A stretch of DNA of 64,000 nucleotides, taken from positions 1-64,000 of the forward strand of contig NZ_BBCE01000006.1 of NCBI RefSeq assembly GCF_001311885.1. Reading direction: 5' to 3'. The position numbers were made by a program, and so were the translations under genes. The stretch's first letter is position 1. Every line of letters begins with the position of its first letter. Origin of the DNA: Syntrophomonas palmitatica JCM 14374. Its GTDB lineage: Bacteria > Bacillota > Syntrophomonadia > Syntrophomonadales > Syntrophomonadaceae. Below the pieces are notes generated by a model, which was given only the letters and a program-made list of their open reading frames with translations, did not search any database and was not told the DNA's origin. Below are positions 8,431-17,880 of the stretch, one piece after another.

Positions 8431-9234
8431 CTACTTCTTTCCCTTAATAAAAGCGCCGGCAAAGACCCCGTCCAGTTCCTTTATTATCATGCTGCTTATA
8501 TCTTCAGAACCGATAATGGATGCAAGGGTTTCCGCGGAATAAAAATGTTCGGGTTCAACCTGAACCTCGATAAACCCGATGCCTGTCAGCATATCACGGA
8601 AGGTGTCTTGAACTAAAGCCCCTCCTATGCATCCTACCCAGGGACCGATCATCTCCCGCAATTCGGGGGCAACTTCATGCAGGGCGACAATGTCAGCCAT
8701 GGCCAAACGGCCGCCCGGTTTTAAAACCCGGTAGATTTCCCGGAAAACCTTTTTTTTATCAACGGAAAGGTTTATTACACAGTTGGACATTACTACATCT
8801 ACGCTGCTATCCGGCAGGGGGATTTCTTCAACATATCCCTGCAGGAACTCAACATTTTGAGCGCCCATACGATCACGGTTAGCCCGAGCCAATTTGAGCA
8901 TCTCGCCCGTCATATCCAGACCGAAAACCTTGCCTGTGTCACCCACATAACGTGATGACGCCAGGGCATCCAGGCCCGCGCCGCTGCCCAGGTCGAGTAC
9001 TATTTCACCCTCCTGTAGGTTGGCCAGAACCAGAGGGTTGGCACAGCCCAAAGATGCACTGATGGCTTCTTTAGGTACATCTTTTAAGGTATTTAGGTCA
9101 TATACCGCTTCACCGATAACATTTGCACGGCAGGAACCGCCAGCACCGCAGCAGCCCGCAGATTTGCCCGCGTTTATATCGGCGGCCAGGTTTCCGTAAT
9201 GTTTCTTTACTTCTTCACGCATATCGTTTGACAT
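8431..9234 (-). CDS. arsM: Arsenite S-adenosylmethionine methyltransferase
   Basis: This protein of about 267 aa starts at ATG 9234 after a GGAG site inside the 3' end of the MarR gene. It has the SAM-binding motif VLDLGSGAGLDALASSRYVG, the N-terminal cysteine cluster AGCCGAGGSC, and the ArsM cysteines in SNCVINLSVDKKKVF and GPWVGCIGGAL. These Cys residues bind As(III), which is methylated stepwise to volatile or less retained forms. Its 28-base overlap with the regulator gene indicates a two-gene operon for arsenic handling. No arsenite efflux gene is nearby. Confidence 0.9.
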   Translation of the reverse strand: MSNDMREEVKKHYGNLAADINAGKSAGCCGAGGSCRANVIGEAVYDLNTLKDVPKEAISASLGCANPLVLANLQEGEIVLDLGSGAGLDALASSRYVGDTGKVFGLDMTGEMLKLARANRDRMGAQNVEFLQGYVEEIPLPDSSVDVVMSNCVINLSVDKKKVFREIYRVLKPGGRLAMADIVALHEVAPELREMIGPWVGCIGGALVQDTFRDMLTGIGFIEVQVEPEHFYSAETLASIIGSEDISSMIIKELDGVFAGAFIKGKK

Positions 9235-9710
9235 TTTATTTCTCCTTTCTCTGCACAACAAGGGTTAAGTTCGAAAACCTCTATCAGTATGTCGAGACTG
9301 TCTAATACCTGCACAATCTTTTCCCTGGGGATTGAAGCAATCAGCTGTGTATAGTAATCATCCATGTAGGTGTTAATTCCCGCTACCGTAGCCTGTCCTG
9401 CTGCGGTTATTTTCAGACGCATATAACGGCGGTCACTTGGATCGGGACTGCGTTCTACCCAGCCCTGGCTTACCAATGAATCACTTATCCGGCTGGTGGT
9501 GCTTTTATCCAGGCCCAATACTTCAGCCAATTCACCAACGCTGGTTGTCTTAACCCGGTTGATTTCCAACAGGGCATGGCACTGACTTAAAGATATACCA
9601 CAGCAGGCAGCTTCGCCTTTTTCCAGCAGTCCCATCTTCCTTATCAGCAGCCGCACTGATTCCCGCAAGCGGACAGCTTCCGATGTTGCTTTTGATTCGG
9701 TCATAATCAT
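9207..9710 (-). CDS. MarR-family regulator with cysteine clusters
   Basis: This protein of about 167 aa carries the MarR winged helix (VGELAEVLGLDKSTTSRISD) and the basic wing DPSDRRYMRLKIT. Cysteines are unusually placed: Cys36-Cys37 and Cys44 in AACCGISLSQC at the start of the dimer/DNA-binding region, and four more in the last 20 residues (NPCCAEKGEIKCQTICVKK). Because it overlaps arsM, a thiol-based sensor of As(III) controlling its own operon is a reasonable inference. ATG 9710 is preferred over the upstream GTG because a purine-rich site lies just ahead. Confidence 0.85.
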   Translation of the reverse strand: MIMTESKATSEAVRLRESVRLLIRKMGLLEKGEAACCGISLSQCHALLEINRVKTTSVGELAEVLGLDKSTTSRISDSLVSQGWVERSPDPSDRRYMRLKITAAGQATVAGINTYMDDYYTQLIASIPREKIVQVLDSLDILIEVFELNPCCAEKGEIKCQTICVKK

Positions 9711-9895
9711 CACCCCGCACAATTATTGTAACATGCAATTGTTGCAAAAAACAAATAAAAATTCGTAGTAGGATACAGAAGCTTTAATGCGGTTCTTATG
9801 CCATCCTCAAAAAGGGCGGCAACAGAAACCGGTCCTTTGTTCTTCGGATAAATATGTTAAAATTATTACACTGCGATTGAAAATGAGGTGGGGGA

Positions 9896-11029
9896 ATGTA
9901 CGAGGATTGCGTGTGGCTGCCTTTTGAAGACATGCGTGCATTTATGCAAGACGTTTTCCTGGGTCTGGGGGTGCCGGGCGAGGAAGCAAAGATATGCGCA
10001 GATGTGTTGATAAAAGCTGACCAGTTGGGAATAGATTCCCACGGCATCGGCAGGTTAAAGCCTATATATTATGACCGGGTGCGCTTGGGCATTCAAAAGG
10101 CTGTAACCGATCTGGAGATTGTACGCGAGGGGCCAACCACGGCGGTTCTGGACGGCCATGACGGGATGGGGCAGGTAGTGGCTTACCGGGCAATGGAAAT
10201 GGCGATTGATAAGGCTAAAAAACTGGGCCTGGGTATGGTAACCGCCAGGAACTCGACGCATTACGGCATTGCGGGATATTATTGCCTGATGGCGGTGGAA
10301 GCAGGCATGATCGGCATCGCCGGCACCAATGCCCGGCCATCGATTGCACCCACCTTCGGGGTAGAAAATATGCTGGGGACCAATCCCATGAGTTTTGGCA
10401 TTCCCAGTAACGATCCATTCCCGTTTTTGCTCGATTGTGCCACGTCAGTATCGCAACGGGGAAAGATAGAGGTATATGACCGGGAGAACAAGGAATTGCC
10501 GGAGGGTTGGGTAATTGACCGCCAGGGCCGCACCCGCACCGATACACATCAGATTCTGGAGGACCTGGTCAGCGGAGAGGCAGCCTTGACTCCTCTGGGG
10601 GGAATTGGCGAGGAACACGCCGGTTATAAGGGCTACGGCTACGCCACGACAGTGGAAATACTGTCTGCGGCTCTGCAGGGCGGGAAATTCCTCAAAGACT
10701 TATCCGGATTTGACGCGGATGGGAAACGGCAGCCGTACCACCTGGGGCATTTCTTTATAGCCATCAATATTGAGGCTTTTACAGAGCTGGAGAAATTCAA
10801 AAAAACCACGGGTGAAATATTGCGTTCATTACGGGCTTCACAAAAGGCTCCCGGCGAACAGCGCATATATACAGCCGGGGAAAAGGAATACCTCATCTGG
10901 CTGGAACGCAAAGACAAAGGGGTTCCGGTAAACCCGCCCCTGCAAAGGGAAATGATAATCATGCGTGATGAACTGGGCTTGCCCTATAAGTTCCCTTTTG
11001 AAACGCAGCGGCCGATAGCCTTGCTCTGA
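9896..11029 (+). CDS. Malate/L-lactate (Ldh_2 family) dehydrogenase
   Basis: This 377-aa protein belongs to the Ldh_2/YlbC family of NAD(P)-dependent 2-hydroxyacid dehydrogenases, which share no fold with classical lactate dehydrogenase. Family motifs are ADQLGIDSHGIGRL (catalytic His), MVTARNSTHYGIAGYYCL, GTNPMSFGIPS and GGIGEEHAGYKGYGYA. Likely reactions are oxidation of malate, lactate, sulfolactate or ureidoglycolate; the sequence does not decide. ATG 9896 follows a GAGGTGGGGG site. It is divergent from the marR-arsM pair and convergent with the next hydrolase, so probably monocistronic. Confidence 0.9.
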   Translation: MYEDCVWLPFEDMRAFMQDVFLGLGVPGEEAKICADVLIKADQLGIDSHGIGRLKPIYYDRVRLGIQKAVTDLEIVREGPTTAVLDGHDGMGQVVAYRAMEMAIDKAKKLGLGMVTARNSTHYGIAGYYCLMAVEAGMIGIAGTNARPSIAPTFGVENMLGTNPMSFGIPSNDPFPFLLDCATSVSQRGKIEVYDRENKELPEGWVIDRQGRTRTDTHQILEDLVSGEAALTPLGGIGEEHAGYKGYGYATTVEILSAALQGGKFLKDLSGFDADGKRQPYHLGHFFIAINIEAFTELEKFKKTTGEILRSLRASQKAPGEQRIYTAGEKEYLIWLERKDKGVPVNPPLQREMIIMRDELGLPYKFPFETQRPIALL

Positions 11030-11041
11030 CCATAAATAGGC

Positions 11042-11833
11042 TCATTCGATACAACCGAGTTTCAGATTGCGGGGGTCATGGCTGGTAATAAGCCGGGTTC
11101 CCCATTTTTTCATGTCCTTCCAGGGGATGGCCTGTCCTTTGACTGGTCCCAACCTGCCCTGCTGCTCCAGATGGTTTTGAATATCTGACAAAACATTATC
11201 ACTCCAATAAAATCTCTGTCCGGGTCCTTCACGGAAAAGCCGCCAGCCCTCCGGTGAAATCATTTCCCACAGCAGGTCATAGTTAAAGGGAGAATCTCCC
11301 GCCAGCACGACCGGACCGGAGCGGGTCTGCACTTCCACCAGCTGATGCCCCCTGGTATGCCCGCCGTTGTAAATTAATTTAATGCCTGGTTTTAGTTCAT
11401 AATCGCCTTCTACCAACTCCATCTGGGGCAAAAGATTAAACCAGTGGTTGGGGTTATAATACGTCTCCTCATTAGGATTTAAATGCAGGAGGCCGCGAAA
11501 ATCATCAGCCTGAATAAAAAAACGCGCCCGGGCAAAGTCGTTCATACCTGCGGTATGATCCCAGTGGAGATGGGTCATGACCACCTGTTTTATAGCTAAA
11601 GGATCAAATCCCAATTTGTCTATGGCAGCCGGGATTTCATGTTCAGGGTTTCTGGTGAAACCGGTATTAAGGCCGGGAATATAGGCCGGAGAAAAGCCTG
11701 TGTCGACCAGAAGCATCTCGCCATCTTCATCAACTACCAGAAAGGCGAAACAATGAATATTCTCCATAGCCGGAACCGATTTGAAAAATATACTGAAACA
11801 ACCGTTAAATAACGGATAGATGCGGTGGTACAT
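11042..11833 (-). CDS. Metallo-beta-lactamase-fold hydrolase (lactonase-like)
   Basis: This protein of about 263 aa has the dinuclear zinc motif THLHWDHTAGM, the second ligand region GGHTRGHQL and the bridging Asp in LAGDSPFNYD. The order and spacing resemble the quorum-quenching N-acyl homoserine lactonase subfamily, but a general ester or lactone hydrolase is equally likely. ATG 11833 lies eight bases from a GGGGG site. It is tail-to-tail with the Ldh_2 gene. Confidence 0.85.
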   Translation of the reverse strand: MYHRIYPLFNGCFSIFFKSVPAMENIHCFAFLVVDEDGEMLLVDTGFSPAYIPGLNTGFTRNPEHEIPAAIDKLGFDPLAIKQVVMTHLHWDHTAGMNDFARARFFIQADDFRGLLHLNPNEETYYNPNHWFNLLPQMELVEGDYELKPGIKLIYNGGHTRGHQLVEVQTRSGPVVLAGDSPFNYDLLWEMISPEGWRLFREGPGQRFYWSDNVLSDIQNHLEQQGRLGPVKGQAIPWKDMKKWGTRLITSHDPRNLKLGCIE

Positions 11834-12006
11834 CAATTATTCCCCCATAAATTGTTGCTATATAGATTATACTCCAACGGATTAGTTTTTGAAAACTAAG
11901 AAGAAAATGAAAATATGATCAGGGTCATAAATTGTCAAAGCTAAGCGGTCTAATATACGATAATTATTTTAGATTCTAAATATTTTATAAATTGCAGGTG
12001 AATTAT

Positions 12007-13020
12007 GTGCCCGGATTCTCATTTCCGGACCTGCCCCTGGCAATGCCGGCGATAATAATTATTATCACGGCAGGCATAATATTTGTTCTGTTGGGCTGTT
12101 TACTGATCAAAAATAAAAAAAGACAAATCATGTATCATGGAGAACAAAGCAGCTTAAACAGAGTACTGGATGATATGAATATGGTTACCTGGTCATATGA
12201 ACCGGTAAGCAAACGGGTATTTGTATCGCGCGGTATTCAGCGGGTGGCTGGCTGCGGTCCATATGATCTTCAAACCCGTCCCGGTTTATGGCAGCGGTTG
12301 GTTCATCCCTATGATAATCTCAGGATGCGTGAAGCCTGGAGAGAATTAGCCCAGGGGAAAAGACTTGTTTTTGAACATCGCCTGCTTTTGCCTGATGGCA
12401 CTGTAAAATGGGTGCGCCACTATGCCATGGCTGTTGGTGAAAATAATAAGAAGTTTCGTTTTGAAGGTTTAATAATAGATATAAGCGAACAAAAGGAACA
12501 GCAGGAACGCATGCAGCAGATGGCATTTCACGATTCTCTCACCGGACTGGCCAACCGTAACCTGTTTGAAAACTACTTTAAGCATTGCCTGGCCAGCAGC
12601 CAGTATTTCCCGCAAAGGATGGCTATCATGTTTATTGATCTGGATGGGTTTAAGTCTGTAAACGACAGGTATGGACACGATACAGGCGATCTGCTGCTGA
12701 TGGAAGCGGCACGCCGCTTTAAAACCCAGCTGCGGGGCAGTGACCTATTAGCCCGTATGGGAGGCGATGAGTTTGTGGCTTTATTAACCAGGGTTTCCCG
12801 TGAGTCTCTGGTACTGGTTGCAGACCGGATTATAGAAGCCTTTAGCAGCGATTTTACTATTAATGGGCAGCACATATCAACCGGCGTCAGTGTGGGGATC
12901 AGTATATATCCCGATGACGGAGGGGACCTGGAAACCCTGGTTAAGAATGCGGACCAGGCCATGTATATGGCAAAACGTGAGGGAAAAAACACCTACCGTT
13001 TCTTTGACCAGACCATATGA
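12007..13020 (+). CDS. Membrane-anchored PAS-GGDEF diguanylate cyclase
   Basis: This protein of about 337 aa has one N-terminal membrane helix (IIIIITAGIIFVLLGCLLI), a PAS fold-3 domain ending in FEGLIIDISEQKEQQ, then a GGDEF domain starting at HDSLTGLANRNLF. The active site RMGGDEF is intact, and an RGSD product-inhibition site lies five residues before it, so it should make cyclic di-GMP and be feedback-inhibited. GTG 12007 is chosen because AGGTG lies six bases upstream; a TTG at 11992 is in frame but lacks a ribosome site. Confidence 0.9.
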   Translation: MPGFSFPDLPLAMPAIIIIITAGIIFVLLGCLLIKNKKRQIMYHGEQSSLNRVLDDMNMVTWSYEPVSKRVFVSRGIQRVAGCGPYDLQTRPGLWQRLVHPYDNLRMREAWRELAQGKRLVFEHRLLLPDGTVKWVRHYAMAVGENNKKFRFEGLIIDISEQKEQQERMQQMAFHDSLTGLANRNLFENYFKHCLASSQYFPQRMAIMFIDLDGFKSVNDRYGHDTGDLLLMEAARRFKTQLRGSDLLARMGGDEFVALLTRVSRESLVLVADRIIEAFSSDFTINGQHISTGVSVGISIYPDDGGDLETLVKNADQAMYMAKREGKNTYRFFDQTI

Positions 13021-13104
13021 GGTTTAACCCGCACCTCTGTATAAACGGCCCATTTTTATCATACTTTGCGTCAAATGGTTTCCGGCGTTTGGGGCAGATC
13101 AGAT

Positions 13105-14034
13105 TTACTGACCGCCGCCTTGTTGACCTGAAAGCTTCTGCTCCAGGGCTTTGAGGTTCTTCATAAGAATGTCGCCTTTAATAATCACCAGGCTCAATTG
13201 CTTGCTGTTTACCGCGTTCTCCAGATCTGTTACGGCGAAATCGGTTTTCATAAGTATGTCCTGACTGGCCTTCTGGGATTGTACCTTCAAACGGTTCCAG
13301 GGGTCCTGAATGTTTGTTATGTGGGCAGAAGCCTGTTCCCAATCCTGCTGGGCGGCGAAAGCCATGGCTGCCATAGCTTCATATTTAACCTGAAAATAAT
13401 CCGGCGGTATGGACATGCTGAATATTTGTATCAAATCACTGAACTTCTTATAGAGTTCAATTGCGGAGATCAGGCTTTCCTCCAGCTTTTGTTCACTGAT
13501 GCTGGCGGTAAGTTTATCAAGTTCCTGTTCAAAATCATCGCGGCTGGTACTGCTCATTCCGGCTTTAGCCGCTTCCGGCTCCAGGCTGTTCCAGCTTTCA
13601 TGAATTTTTAATAAGCTCATGGTTTCAGCTTGATATTTCATACCGGGCTGCTGCTCTTTGCCTTGAGTCTTACCTTGACCTGAACCCTGGCTTTGTTTCT
13701 GCGACTCTGCTTGTTTTCCATCACTCTGGCCTGATCCGCCCTGTGATCCGTCAGATTGGCTGCTGTCCTGGCCTTGTCCGCCTTGAGCCGTCATTTGTCC
13801 TTGAGTTGCAAACATCGGCATTTTCACAGCCTTGGTTTTTTTATCTAATTCGCTGATTATTTTATCAATTTCTTTAAGAATGTCCTTTGCGCCTGATGGT
13901 GTCTTGGGCTTTTGATTCATTGATGTCTCAGGCTTCTTGGGCTGGGAACTGCTTTTTTGCGAACAGCCGCATATAAGCAGACAGGAGACAAGGATAATCA
14001 ATATCAGATATATAGAATATTTTTGTTTTGTCAA
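13105..14034 (-). CDS. Putative lipoprotein with Gln/Gly/Ser-rich linker
   Basis: This protein of about 309 aa has a signal peptide and lipobox (ILVSCLLICGCSQ), so it should be anchored on the outer face of the membrane. A linker of about 60 residues almost wholly of Gln, Gly, Ser and Lys (from about residue 80 to 140) separates the anchor from a helical C-terminal domain. The start is TTG 14034, six bases from GAGGTG. No family is recognised. The helical part could bind other envelope proteins, but that is speculation. Confidence 0.75.
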   Translation of the reverse strand: MTKQKYSIYLILIILVSCLLICGCSQKSSSQPKKPETSMNQKPKTPSGAKDILKEIDKIISELDKKTKAVKMPMFATQGQMTAQGGQGQDSSQSDGSQGGSGQSDGKQAESQKQSQGSGQGKTQGKEQQPGMKYQAETMSLLKIHESWNSLEPEAAKAGMSSTSRDDFEQELDKLTASISEQKLEESLISAIELYKKFSDLIQIFSMSIPPDYFQVKYEAMAAMAFAAQQDWEQASAHITNIQDPWNRLKVQSQKASQDILMKTDFAVTDLENAVNSKQLSLVIIKGDILMKNLKALEQKLSGQQGGGQ

Positions 14035-14241
14035 AAAAATCACCTCGAACGCATTATTTGTACCCAATTGTGTATTTCAGTTTATCTTTTCCATGAGTCC
14101 GAGGAATGATGCGAAAAACCGTATAAAATTGTGATAGTGAATACCGTCCTTCATAAAAAGTCTGCCTAAATCTGCGCCTGAAGGGTCTGCGTGTTAGCTA
14201 AGCGAACCCCGCGCCTATCGTTCCCCTTTGCTGTGCGGTAT

Positions 14242-14673
14242 CTACCAGCGGGACAGACTTTTGGCAAACTGGGAGAATTGCTGGGCAAACTCGTTTTCTT
14301 TGGGCCGGAAAAGGTTGAGTTCGTTTTCAACACCGTTGATTTTAAGTTTGATTTGTTGTATCTGGCTGTGTTCTTTTCCCAGGTCGGAAATTATTTCGTA
14401 GCTGCGTTCAATGCTGCTGATGCTCTGGCGGGTAAAACTGCGAACCCTGATATTATTCGGGGCTATCTGCATATTAATCAGGTTTTTTTCCGTCAAAAAC
14501 CAGTAGGTTTCATAACGTTCGTAGAGCTTGTCATGCCCCCGTTCTTCCTTATTGGCACGTTCCTTATGATATTCACGATACCAGGCAATTAAGCTGCCGC
14601 TATCCTGCAAGGTTTCTTCAAGAACAGGCCTGGTTACCGACTCCATAAACAGATGCAAACCTTCAATCTGCAC
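14242..14673 (-). CDS. Hypothetical helical protein
   Basis: This 143-aa protein starts at GTG 14673 behind AAAGGTGG. It has no signal peptide or membrane segment. The sequence is charged and predicted helical, with a Glu/Arg-rich segment (YREYHKERANKEERGHDKLYE) and an aromatic-containing core (ETYWFLTEKNLINMQIAPNN). No family is recognised. It sits between the lipoprotein gene and divergent sspH, which might hint at a spore or envelope role, without direct support. Confidence 0.65.
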   Translation of the reverse strand: MQIEGLHLFMESVTRPVLEETLQDSGSLIAWYREYHKERANKEERGHDKLYERYETYWFLTEKNLINMQIAPNNIRVRSFTRQSISSIERSYEIISDLGKEHSQIQQIKLKINGVENELNLFRPKENEFAQQFSQFAKSLSRW

Positions 14674-14849
14674 GGCTATACCACCTTTCTTCAGCTATTT
14701 TCTATTAAAAAGAACCCGACTCCTGCAAAAGGGTTTTCATAAACCATATAGCAGTTATTCATATTATCGAAAAATAATGGGAAACATAACAGTGCCTTAA
14801 TTAAGAATTATGATTCACCGTAAAATAAGACCGGGAAAGGTGTGATTAG

Positions 14850-15031
14850 ATGGATAGCAAGAGAGCTCAAGAAATAATGGAATCAGAGGCGGTATATGAA
14901 GTCCGCTACAAAGCTTTCCGGTGTGGATAGAGGAAGTGAACGGCGATAAAGCCAAAATACGTTCTATGGATACCGGACGCCGCTATGAGGTAATGGTGCT
15001 CGAACTGGTGGAAGGAATCGGATTGCTGTAA
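14850..15031 (+). CDS. sspH: H-type small acid-soluble spore protein (single-base frameshift)
   Basis: A missing T in the run at 14915-14917 truncates the frame; restoring it yields about 60 aa. The product starts MDSKRAQEIMESEAVYEVRY, continues KAFPVWIEEVNGDKAKI and ends VLELVEGIGLL. This fits the SspH family (about 59 aa): RAKEI near the N-terminus, V-x-Y-x-G-x-PVWI and the V-x-LDTGRRYEV-type end. Members coat spore DNA or the spore core and are made in the forespore. GGGAAAGGTG precedes the start. It is too short to be seen without correcting the frame. Confidence 0.8.
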
Positions 15032-15158
15032 TAACGATTTAATTAGAAAATAGCCGCTTAACACTGATTCTTAAACTGTGGGCAAGATAACATTTGAGGT
15101 ACAATCTGACCAGTGCCAATCGGTACTGGTTAATTTTTGATTTTTGGTACCGGCCTGA

Positions 15159-15281
15159 TTAGATCTTGGAAAGCATGGACTTGAACAGGAAAAATGTAAA
15201 AGCCCCGATAATGATAAGCAGCAGAACTGCAAATACTCCCAGCTTGTTATTGCAAACAGCTGTCCAAAGTCTATTAAGCAT
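15159..15281 (-). CDS. 40-aa single-pass membrane protein
   Basis: From ATG 15281, seven bases after GGTGG, a 40-residue peptide reads MLNRLWTAVCNNKLGVFAVL, then a hydrophobic run with IIIGAFTFFLF, ending KSMLSKI. The layout (short basic N-terminus, one transmembrane helix, Lys-containing tail) is typical of small membrane proteins of sporulating Firmicutes, though no named family is recognised. It lies just downstream of the diguanylate cyclase on the same strand and may be cotranscribed with it. Confidence 0.6.
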   Translation of the reverse strand: MLNRLWTAVCNNKLGVFAVLLLIIIGAFTFFLFKSMLSKI

Positions 15282-15344
15282 ATTTTCACCACCCGTCTGA
15301 CGATTTACTGGCAAATCCGGTGGCCACCTGTGTTCCCGGACGGT

Positions 15345-17666
15345 TTATTTTTCTTCGGTTTGTTTTCGGCTGTTTTTGTTAAGGTACATGCGTTTATCGG
15401 CAATTTGAATGGCATCAAACAGGGATGCCGTATCCTGCGGACAACTGGCAATGCCATAATCAGCAAAAATTTCTGCTTCGATACCCGCCGGTTTTTGTTT
15501 GCCGAGTTCGGTATTAATGCGCCGCAGGATGTTATCTGCCTGCTCCGGGGTGCTGCCCGGCAGGAGGACGATGAATTCATCGCCTCCGTAGCGGCCCACG
15601 TAATCGCTGGTTCTGATAAAGGACGCTATAGTAGCGGCAATATATTTCAGAACTTCATCACCTGCTATATGGCCAAACTCATCATTAATCGTTTTGAAAT
15701 TGCCTAAATCAACAATAGCTATGGAACATTCTCCTCCGGAGCGTTTTAGCTTATCATTTTCTATTTCAATCTGCTTCATTATGTACCTGCGATTCCAAAC
15801 CGAGGTCAGGGGGTCGATCAAAGTCTCCTGCTCAATTTTTTCAATCAGCAGGTCAAGTTCTTTGAAAATGGCTATGTAGTTGGCGATAATCCATATAATA
15901 TCCAGGTCTTCATCGTAGAATGCATCCCGTTTTACTACACAGAAAACCCCGTACAGAACATCACCGTAGGCTACAGGACATATCAGCCGGAAAACACCGT
16001 CAGCATCAATCTGCTGCACCTGGGGAGAGCGGGAGTATAAAAGATTTTGGAAAAGTTCACCTTGTATATCAGGTTTGGGCAGGTATTCCTGCAGGCCGCT
16101 CGAAAATACCAGTTCAAAATCAGTACCCGCAGGCAAATGACGGGAATCGTAAACAGCCAGGGAGAGAAATTCAACCGAGGAAAAAAGCTCTTCCAAAAAA
16201 TGCATGGCATTAATATTGCTGTTGTCCAGAACGAGAGAACTAACCATTTCATGAAGGTAGCGGAGGCGGTAAGCATGAAAATTCAGACTGCGTTTTGCTT
16301 CCATTTCTTCCAGGTGAAGAGCCAGGTGGGAAGCCAGCATTTCCATAAGTTCGAGGTCCAGTTTATTAAAAGCGTGTTTATCCAGGTGATCAACAGCGAT
16401 CAAACCCCATTTAAAACCTTTATAAGAAATAGGTACTACTATCAAAGAATTCACATCCCGGCGGTAGACTCCGGGAAGATGATCGGCGGGCAAATCGCCG
16501 GTAAAACAAGATTGGCCCGTTATTATGACCTCCTCCAGGATGCCGTTCTTTCCTGTAAAAAGGCCACCCGGGTTAAAATGAGCGAAATCTCCGGTTACTT
16601 CTTTAATTTCGAAGCTGCCGGCATTTTTAGAACAGCGCACAGCTATGAGAAAGTTGCGGTAATTAATTATGTAATGCAGGGATGACTGCAGGACGCGAAA
16701 ATCGTCATCCAGGGTCTGGCATTCGCTGAGGGAACGGAAAATATTAAAAAGGTCGCGCTGACCGCTGGCTAATTTCTCTACTTTGCCTTTTTCCAGCTCC
16801 AGGTTGCTATTGTATGATTCCAACCGTAGTACCAATTTGCGGGCGGTCCTATATATGGAAAAATACAGCAAGAGCAGGGTTGTTAACAAGGCTGTAGCGA
16901 TTACTGCGATCATAAAATAGGTAACACCCTTTTCTTGCTGGTAGAGAACATTATCGCTAACCTTAACCAGCAGAGCTGCATCGCTGTTTTTAATGCCTTT
17001 ATAGAAGCAGGTGTAGGTTTTGCAGGCATATAATTCATTGCCTATTCTGACATCGCTGTGGCGCTCGATATTAAAATCGGCCTGGGAAACCAGCTGGTAA
17101 TCATAATCTTTGGAACTTACATCGTACAGCAGCGGAGCCGGGTCAAAGAGGAGATGATCATAGCCCAGGATATCCTGGCCGTGTTTGATGGGACAGCTTA
17201 CCAAAAAATAGGAGTGATGATGGTGTTTATAAAGCTTTACGCGTAATTGTTTCGGTTGATTCGACAGCAAATCAGAATAGGGGATTATAGCATCGCCATA
17301 AGAATAAACAATGCTTTTGTCAGTTGTGCGTACGGCCTGGACCAGGTTTTCTATATACTGGCAGGTTTCATTATAACAGGACAGGGTATCATAAAACATT
17401 TCCGAACGGTTGATATGCCCTTTTTTATACGACGTTAATTTCCGTAACGGTTCCTGGCGTTGAGTTAAGGCGAAGGTCTCGGCTGAACAACGTGTAACAA
17501 AGTGATTAAGACTGGTAAGGGAAATTCTAGCCTCGGTACGAAAGTTATCCTGGGCGTCTGACTGCATTTTCTCCTGAACCGGGTAAAAAATAATAATAAA
17601 ACAGAGGGCTAAAAGCGTCAGCAGACCAATTATAACCAGACGAAACTGTCTTAGTAATTCCCTCAC
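15345..17666 (-). CDS. Two-helix membrane sensor with GAF domains and GGDEF
   Basis: This 773-aa protein has an N-terminal helix (LVIIGLLTLLALCFIIIFYP), an extracytoplasmic sensor of about 220 residues, a second helix (FMIAVIATALLTTLLLLYFS), a coiled coil, two GAF-like modules (about residues 310-480 and 490-610) and a GGDEF domain from LIDPLTSVWNRRYIM. RYGGDEFIVLLPG is intact, with an RTSD inhibition site, so active cyclic di-GMP synthesis is expected. The extracellular part has paired Cys (SCYNETCQY) and a His-rich stretch YKHHHHSYF. GTG 17666 follows GGGAGGGGG. Confidence 0.9.
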   Translation of the reverse strand: MRELLRQFRLVIIGLLTLLALCFIIIFYPVQEKMQSDAQDNFRTEARISLTSLNHFVTRCSAETFALTQRQEPLRKLTSYKKGHINRSEMFYDTLSCYNETCQYIENLVQAVRTTDKSIVYSYGDAIIPYSDLLSNQPKQLRVKLYKHHHHSYFLVSCPIKHGQDILGYDHLLFDPAPLLYDVSSKDYDYQLVSQADFNIERHSDVRIGNELYACKTYTCFYKGIKNSDAALLVKVSDNVLYQQEKGVTYFMIAVIATALLTTLLLLYFSIYRTARKLVLRLESYNSNLELEKGKVEKLASGQRDLFNIFRSLSECQTLDDDFRVLQSSLHYIINYRNFLIAVRCSKNAGSFEIKEVTGDFAHFNPGGLFTGKNGILEEVIITGQSCFTGDLPADHLPGVYRRDVNSLIVVPISYKGFKWGLIAVDHLDKHAFNKLDLELMEMLASHLALHLEEMEAKRSLNFHAYRLRYLHEMVSSLVLDNSNINAMHFLEELFSSVEFLSLAVYDSRHLPAGTDFELVFSSGLQEYLPKPDIQGELFQNLLYSRSPQVQQIDADGVFRLICPVAYGDVLYGVFCVVKRDAFYDEDLDIIWIIANYIAIFKELDLLIEKIEQETLIDPLTSVWNRRYIMKQIEIENDKLKRSGGECSIAIVDLGNFKTINDEFGHIAGDEVLKYIAATIASFIRTSDYVGRYGGDEFIVLLPGSTPEQADNILRRINTELGKQKPAGIEAEIFADYGIASCPQDTASLFDAIQIADKRMYLNKNSRKQTEEK

Positions 17667-17880
17667 TCTATACCCCCTCCCGATGTTTATATCATATTCG
17701 TTTCATAGGACAAAAATCCTGCTGAAAATTAGGATAATATTAAGGATATTTGGAAATGCTGCGGCTGATTGGGGCGGAAATACGATAATCAAAGCACCCG
17801 GCAGGAATTTATTCTTGAACCAGCGAATAAACCATTTCAACAGCGTTGCTTTATTACGAAAGATGAAAGGGGTTGAGTTC

